This document shows, in pieces, positions 60,454 through 64,000 of a stretch of 64,000 nucleotides of DNA; positions within the stretch are counted from its first letter, which is position 1, and every line of letters begins with the position of its first letter. The position numbers and the translations under genes were made by a program. Under the pieces are notes generated by a model. It saw nothing but the letters and a program-made list of their open reading frames with translations. It did not search any database and had not been told where the DNA came from. Source of the DNA: Mesorhizobium sp. L-8-3 (lineage in GTDB: Bacteria; Pseudomonadota; Alphaproteobacteria; Rhizobiales; Rhizobiaceae); the NCBI RefSeq assembly GCF_016756615.1, contig NZ_AP023262.1:4279501-4343500 (forward strand), in the 5' to 3' direction.

Positions 60454-61661
60454 GAGTGCTTTTCTAAAGTTGGGGCGTCCCGCCCTTAGACGTTCTTCGC
60501 CCGTATGTGGCGGGCATCAGCGGCCCGTCGCCGCCGATCCGCGCAACTTTCTCCAGCCTATCGGCTCAGTTTCTGCTCACTTGCTCCCGATTTTGCCCTC
60601 GATTTCCTGATTTTGGACGCAGCCTTCCCCTCAGGCCGTGCCGGCCTTGACGAGAACGAGCGCCCGTTTGGCATTTATCGCGCAGGCGACAAGCTGCAGA
60701 TGGCAGTGGTTGCGCGCCAGGCCGAGATAGCGAACCCGGGCCATGCCGTACCAGTTCTTCATCGTCGCGTTGGTCCGCTCGATGCCGGCCCGCACGCTGG
60801 CGGCGACCTTGTTCATCCACTTCTGCCAATTCGGCTGCTGCTTGCCCCGCTTGGCCTTGTAGGCAATCCGGTCCTTGATGCCTCGATCCGCCAGTTCGTC
60901 GCGCAGCGCCTGACTGTCATAGGCCTTGTCGGCGTAATAGGCCTCTTCGTCACCTTGAATGAGCACAGCGCCCATCTGGCTGTCATGCAGATCGGCCGAG
61001 CTCATCTCCGCCTGGCGTATCAGCCCGCTCTCCGCGTCGCCGGCGAGATGGGCCTTGTAGCCGAAATAGGTCTTGCCGTGCTTGTGCGTGAAGCCTGCAT
61101 CCGGATCGCGCGCCGACACCTGGCCCTTCTCGTAGTCGGGCCTGGCCACCGCCGCCGAGATGATGGTGGCGTCAACCAGCGTGCCGCGCCTTACCAGAAG
61201 ACCGCGCCCTTCCAACTGCCGGTTCAATTCGGCAAGCAGCTTATCTTGAAGCGCCAGTTCGACCAGCCTCTGGCGGAAGCGCCAGATCGACATGTGGTCC
61301 GGTGTCTTTTGATCGAGCGGAAACCCACAGAAGCGGCGGAACGACAGCCGGTCGGCCACCGCTTCTTCCGCCGCCGGATCGGACAGGCCGTACCATTGCT
61401 GCAAGAGCGCAATCTTGAACATTGCTATCGGCGGGTAGCCGGGCGCCCCCAGAGCATCGTTATGGATTTCCCGGAACAGCACCTCGAAAGCCGACCAATC
61501 GATCAACTTCTGCACTTCTTCCAGAAACTTGTTACCCCTGCTCACGTCACGCACCAATGCATCGGCGAGTGAAGGTTGCGCCAAGTTACGACGAGACATA
61601 GCCGAATCAATCCTAACTTTTCTCTATTGAATCATAGAGTTGGGACTTTTGAAAAGCGCTC
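60454..61661. mobile_element. IS5-family insertion sequence
   Basis: Imperfect inverted repeats bound the element: GAGTGCTTTTCTAAAGT at 60454 and, inverted, GAGCGCTTTTCAAAAGT ending at 61661. CGATT flanks both sides (60449-60453 and 61662-61666), a possible target duplication, though 5 bp is unusual for the family. The transposase gene inside appears complete. Confidence 0.75.
60631..61599 (-). CDS. IS5-family transposase
   Basis: 322 aa. The N-terminal DUF772-type region (YPPIAMFKIALLQQWYGLSDPAAEEAVADRLSFRRFCGFPLDQKTPDHMSIWRFRQRL) is followed by a DDE core: LVDATIISA (Asp), EEAYYADKAYDSQALRDEL (Asp), and the Glu region ERTNATMKNWYGMARVRYLGLARNHCHLQL. No frameshift is seen, so it may be active. 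Confidence 0.93.
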   Translation of the reverse strand: MSRRNLAQPSLADALVRDVSRGNKFLEEVQKLIDWSAFEVLFREIHNDALGAPGYPPIAMFKIALLQQWYGLSDPAAEEAVADRLSFRRFCGFPLDQKTPDHMSIWRFRQRLVELALQDKLLAELNRQLEGRGLLVRRGTLVDATIISAAVARPDYEKGQVSARDPDAGFTHKHGKTYFGYKAHLAGDAESGLIRQAEMSSADLHDSQMGAVLIQGDEEAYYADKAYDSQALRDELADRGIKDRIAYKAKRGKQQPNWQKWMNKVAASVRAGIERTNATMKNWYGMARVRYLGLARNHCHLQLVACAINAKRALVLVKAGTA

Positions 61662-61718
61662 CGATTGTACTATCGGGCATTTAGGGGCGAGTCGCCAGAT
61701 AGTGGCGCAGCACGCGCG

Positions 61719-61928
61719 TCAAGTTCGATGTCGCGTCGACCTTCGGCGGTCGTGTTCGGCGCAGTAGGCTTTCCAGCGCCGGAGGACGTATTGGGCGGCT
61801 CGGCGCCGTTCCCAGTCCTCGGGGGTGTTCAGCCATGAATGAAGGCCCAGGGCTTTCACCATGGGCCTCAAGTCGTTGTCGCGGGTTCGGTTGACCCCAA
61901 GGATCGAGATCGCTCTATCCATGTTCAT
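61719..61928 (-). CDS. Small hypothetical protein
   Basis: 69 aa: MNMDRAISILGVNRTRDNDLRPMVKALGLHSWLNTPEDWERRRAAQYVLRRWKAY. It is basic and helical with no recognised domain. It overlaps the alpha-CTD-like gene by 14 nt and is probably cotranscribed with it. The likely start is ATG 61928 or 61922. Confidence 0.5.
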   Translation of the reverse strand: MNMDRAISILGVNRTRDNDLRPMVKALGLHSWLNTPEDWERRRAAQYVLRRWKAYCAEHDRRRSTRHRT

Positions 61929-62301
61929 CGAGGTCCTCCGGCTTGGCGTAGCGGGCCAGGCGTAGGCGGTGTTTGTCGTCGAAGGTGAGGAAGAACCCGT
62001 TGGCGCCGAGATCCAGGTCGTTCAGCGCCCGGATCAGTTCGACAGCCCTGCCGGGGAGCGTTTGACGGCGCGCCTCACGCCTGAGACTGAACTGAACCTC
62101 GTAGATCTCTCGCCAGGTGCGGGAGCCGGCGTGGGTGAAGCTCAGGACCTGGGGCTTTGTGAGCGCCATGAATTGCTCGGGCGTCGTGATGCCGTTGTTC
62201 CGCAGCACGTTACCTGCTCGGACGCTGAGTTCGAGCGTGTCGATGAAGTCATTGGTCAAGGCACAGCTCCGCGCCTTCACCTTGTCTAGCTCGGTGGTCA
62301 T
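61915..62301 (-). CDS. RNA polymerase alpha C-terminal domain-like protein
   Basis: 128 aa from ATG 62301. NDFIDTLELSVRAGNVLRNNGITTPEQFMALTKPQVLSFTHAGSRTWREI closely follows the alpha-CTD pattern (LELSVRA-N-L-N-GI-T...G--S--EI), which contacts DNA UP elements and activators. It has no alpha N-terminal domain. The C-terminal half (ELIRALNDLDLGANGFFLTFDDKHRLRLARYAKPEDLDEHG) is unrelated. It could alter host transcription or bind DNA through the helix-hairpin-helix; both are inference. Confidence 0.65.
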   Translation of the reverse strand: MTTELDKVKARSCALTNDFIDTLELSVRAGNVLRNNGITTPEQFMALTKPQVLSFTHAGSRTWREIYEVQFSLRREARRQTLPGRAVELIRALNDLDLGANGFFLTFDDKHRLRLARYAKPEDLDEHG

Positions 62302-62315
62302 GGTATTCTCCAAGA

Positions 62316-62537
62316 ATGAAGTGGTTTTGGCCGCCAGTGGCCTTGAAACGCCGAATTGAGGTCAAGTCGGTCGAGGAATGCCTCCAGCAAATGCGGCAGT
62401 GGCAGAGGGTCGGCCCCAAGATGAGGGCCGCCTATCCGGTCTGCTATGGTGCGCCAGAGGGGAGTTCGACCGTGGAGGAGGCGAGGGCCGCGTTCGTGGC
62501 GGCGGCGAAGGAGGCGAAGGTGCTGCTCGAGGGCTAG
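62316..62537 (+). CDS. DUF982 domain protein
   Basis: 73 aa. VKSVEECLQQMRQWQRVGPKMRAAYPVCYGAPEGSSTVEEARAAFVAAAKEAKVLLEG is a DUF982 pattern, a small family largely confined to Rhizobiales and often on plasmids or islands. Function unknown. It diverges from the alpha-CTD-like gene with only 14 nt between their starts. Confidence 0.7.
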   Translation: MKWFWPPVALKRRIEVKSVEECLQQMRQWQRVGPKMRAAYPVCYGAPEGSSTVEEARAAFVAAAKEAKVLLEG

Positions 62538-62912
62538 TGGTGGAAATCTGACGCTTGGTTGCGGAGCCGTAGGCCCACTTGGGTGGTCTTCGGCCGTACG
62601 TTCGCGCGATCGGAACGCGTGAAGCGCGGCGGGGCGGTAGCGTCTGTCGGCCGGTTGCGGTAGCGCCACCCACCGGAGGTGGCACACGCTGCTCTATTCG
62701 GTAGAATAGGAGCGTCAGGGGGTGCCGGGAGTGGGGCTAGGTTTCGAGAAGTGGTTCGTTCATGTAGTTGCCGCGATAGTGCTGGCACTGGAATGGGTTG
62801 AAGTTGCTTGGAATTTGGCCAGTGCCATTGGACGGTGCTGTCTCCTTAGGCGCTTACGTTGGTTCTTGTTTCCCTTTCGGCCCGATTGGCGGGTCATCGT
62901 GGTGGGCAAAAG
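62538..62912. other. Gap with a doubtful small membrane ORF
   Basis: An open frame 62722-62916 (64 aa, VHVVAAIVLALEWVEVAWNLASAIG hydrophobic segment) may be real, but has a GTG start and no clear ribosome site. Nothing else is supported in this stretch. Confidence 0.3.
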
Positions 62913-63385
62913 ATGAGTGGTATAGGGAATGCAAGGCACGGCAGCTTGTTTGACTGGATCCAGGCCGGCGGTACGATCGTTCAAACCATCGCAATTGTTG
63001 CAGGTATCTGGTTCGCAATCTCTGAACTCAGACAAGCCCTTACCAAGCTACCACGGTAAGTGAAATTCACGGGCGCACGACAGAATTACAATGGCGGGTA
63101 ATCGACAACGACGACTTGGCTCCGTTGTTGCTTGATAAAGTCACTTCCGAAGCGAAGCAGGCTGTTGTTGCGGCAATGGTTATTAACGAGTTCGCTACGA
63201 TGTTCGATCTCTGGAAGTTGGGTGGCATTCCGGACCGCGCTTGGGAGAGCTTCGACAGCGATATTAGGTCAACAATGTCCTCAAGGTACTTCTCGTCCCG
63301 TTGGAAGCAAGTACGTCGGCAGCATGGGGGCGAGTTTCAGCGATACATTGATGAAGTCGTGAAACTGGAGGGGAATAATCCATGA
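62913..63385 (+). pseudogene. Single-helix membrane protein with a frameshift
   Basis: ATG 62913 encodes GSLFDWIQAGGTIVQTIAIVAGIWFAISELRQ and then stops at 63059. From about 63040 a second frame continues SPYQATTVSEIHGRTTELQW, then LAPLLLDKVTSEAKQAVVAAMVINEFATMFDLWK, to the stop at 63385. Together they form one typical protein: N-terminal helix, then a soluble helical domain. A single net frameshift between them breaks it, unless a sequencing error or recoding is involved. Confidence 0.5.
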
Positions 63386-63996
63386 AACCAATACTAGTTG
63401 TTGCTTGTACACTTCTATCCCTGCAAGGATCGCAGTCTGCGGCCTATGCTCGCGGTTTTTGTAATGTGGACCACTATGGTAAGGATGAAAACCGTGAAGA
63501 GGCTAGGTCTGCCGCTGCACAGTTTTACGGCGGTGCCGCAAAGCTGATGCAGGCATTCGCGGCTTTCGAACTGGACAGTAACGATGACGTATACCGCAAC
63601 GGCAAAGAGGCGGCTGAGGTTTTCCGTCGTTCTTCCGGCACCTATGCCAAAGCAAAAGCCCTCTTCGAGGAAAACCCTGGCAACAATGTCACGACGTTCG
63701 GCGATTTGAATCCTGATGCGATAGCTGCAATGGCAGGTGCAAACCAAGATGCATTGGCCGTATTGCACGCCGGTCAGGTGAGCCCGGGAATGCTCCTCGC
63801 GCGCTGCGGGGAAGAGGCAGAGGAAGTCGCAGCTGCCGTCGAGCGGTTTGTGTCGAAATCCACCGAGGAACTTAGGTCCGAGGACTTCAGCAGTGTGTTG
63901 GGGCAGCTTTCGGAGGCATTTAGATTCGGCAGCGTCATCTCAGCGACTTTTGCATACGCAAGCGGTGAAAGGCCTGAGCAGAAGCAACCTCAATAG
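63382..63996 (+). CDS. Exported hypothetical protein
   Basis: 204 aa. A signal peptide (MKPILVVACTLLSLQGSQSAAYA) is followed by an Ala-rich helical protein (EEARSAAAQFYGGAAKLMQAFAAFELDSNDDVYRNGKEAAEVFRR) with two Cys. No domain was recognised. It overlaps the frameshifted membrane gene by 4 nt (ATGA), so both belonged to one transcription unit. It ends 4 nt before the window end. Confidence 0.6.
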   Translation: MKPILVVACTLLSLQGSQSAAYARGFCNVDHYGKDENREEARSAAAQFYGGAAKLMQAFAAFELDSNDDVYRNGKEAAEVFRRSSGTYAKAKALFEENPGNNVTTFGDLNPDAIAAMAGANQDALAVLHAGQVSPGMLLARCGEEAEEVAAAVERFVSKSTEELRSEDFSSVLGQLSEAFRFGSVISATFAYASGERPEQKQPQ

Positions 63997-64000
63997 GCCG

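Overview
The window looks like a chromosome segment of a Rhizobiales alphaproteobacterium, most likely a Mesorhizobium-like member of the Phyllobacteriaceae. Evidence is the high GC, the rhizobial gene order folA-hflK-hflC-DUF2065-degP / serB-miaA / ilvI-ilvH / ilvC, a FixL-FixJ-FixK oxygen cascade with FNR/FixK boxes, BA14K and DUF982 proteins, and the palindromic repeats common in this group. No rRNA, CRISPR array, prophage structural module or replication origin was seen.

Region 1 (1-9866) is a low-oxygen / dormancy-type stress island. The minus strand carries a haem-PAS sensor kinase FixL, response regulator FixJ, a short stand-alone receiver (FixT-like position) and a Crp/Fnr regulator of the FixK type. 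Around them lie an Hsp20 chaperone, DUF3775 and DUF2267 proteins, a phosphoribosyltransferase, a universal stress protein, a PNPOx-fold protein, an MgtE-like transporter and the start of a phosphotransferase-like gene. TTGA-N6-TCAA boxes sit in front of several of these, so the cascade probably controls the island.

Region 2 (10604-27000) is mostly core: DUF4424, folA, hflKC, a Do-type protease, a decayed PIN/HicB pair, a GNAT acetyltransferase, serB and miaA (divergent, with overlapping start codons), a diguanylate cyclase, a HerA-like ATPase, an XRE-cupin regulator, an unknown lipoprotein and a flavin monooxygenase. Region 3 (27272-32760) holds an ATPase-HNH pair resembling Septu (PtuAB) defence, then the branched-chain amino acid genes ilvI and ilvH, preceded by a leader-peptide attenuator and separated by a vapBC toxin-antitoxin module.

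Region 4 (32993-43560) contains a LysE exporter, a cobalt-type nitrile hydratase operon, a DUF1772/TetR pair with a striking operator, an ECF sigma factor, a RecD-like helicase, pdxJ, and an aldoxime dehydratase-nitrilase operon facing an AraC regulator. Together these would convert aldoximes to nitriles and then to acids or amides. Region 5 (43813-58755) has kup, a K+ channel next to an aspartate decarboxylase remnant, TetR-ilvC, a PilZ protein, a BA14K protein, a Na+/H+ antiporter, a MacAB-like efflux operon and a PhzF protein.

Region 6 (58854-64000) begins with tRNA-Lys(CTT). Just downstream is the C-terminal scrap of a tyrosine integrase, followed by AT-richer small unknown genes, an IS5-family element, an RNA polymerase alpha-CTD-like protein, a DUF982 protein and a frameshifted membrane gene. 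It is the left end of a decaying island integrated at the tRNA; its right end is outside the window.
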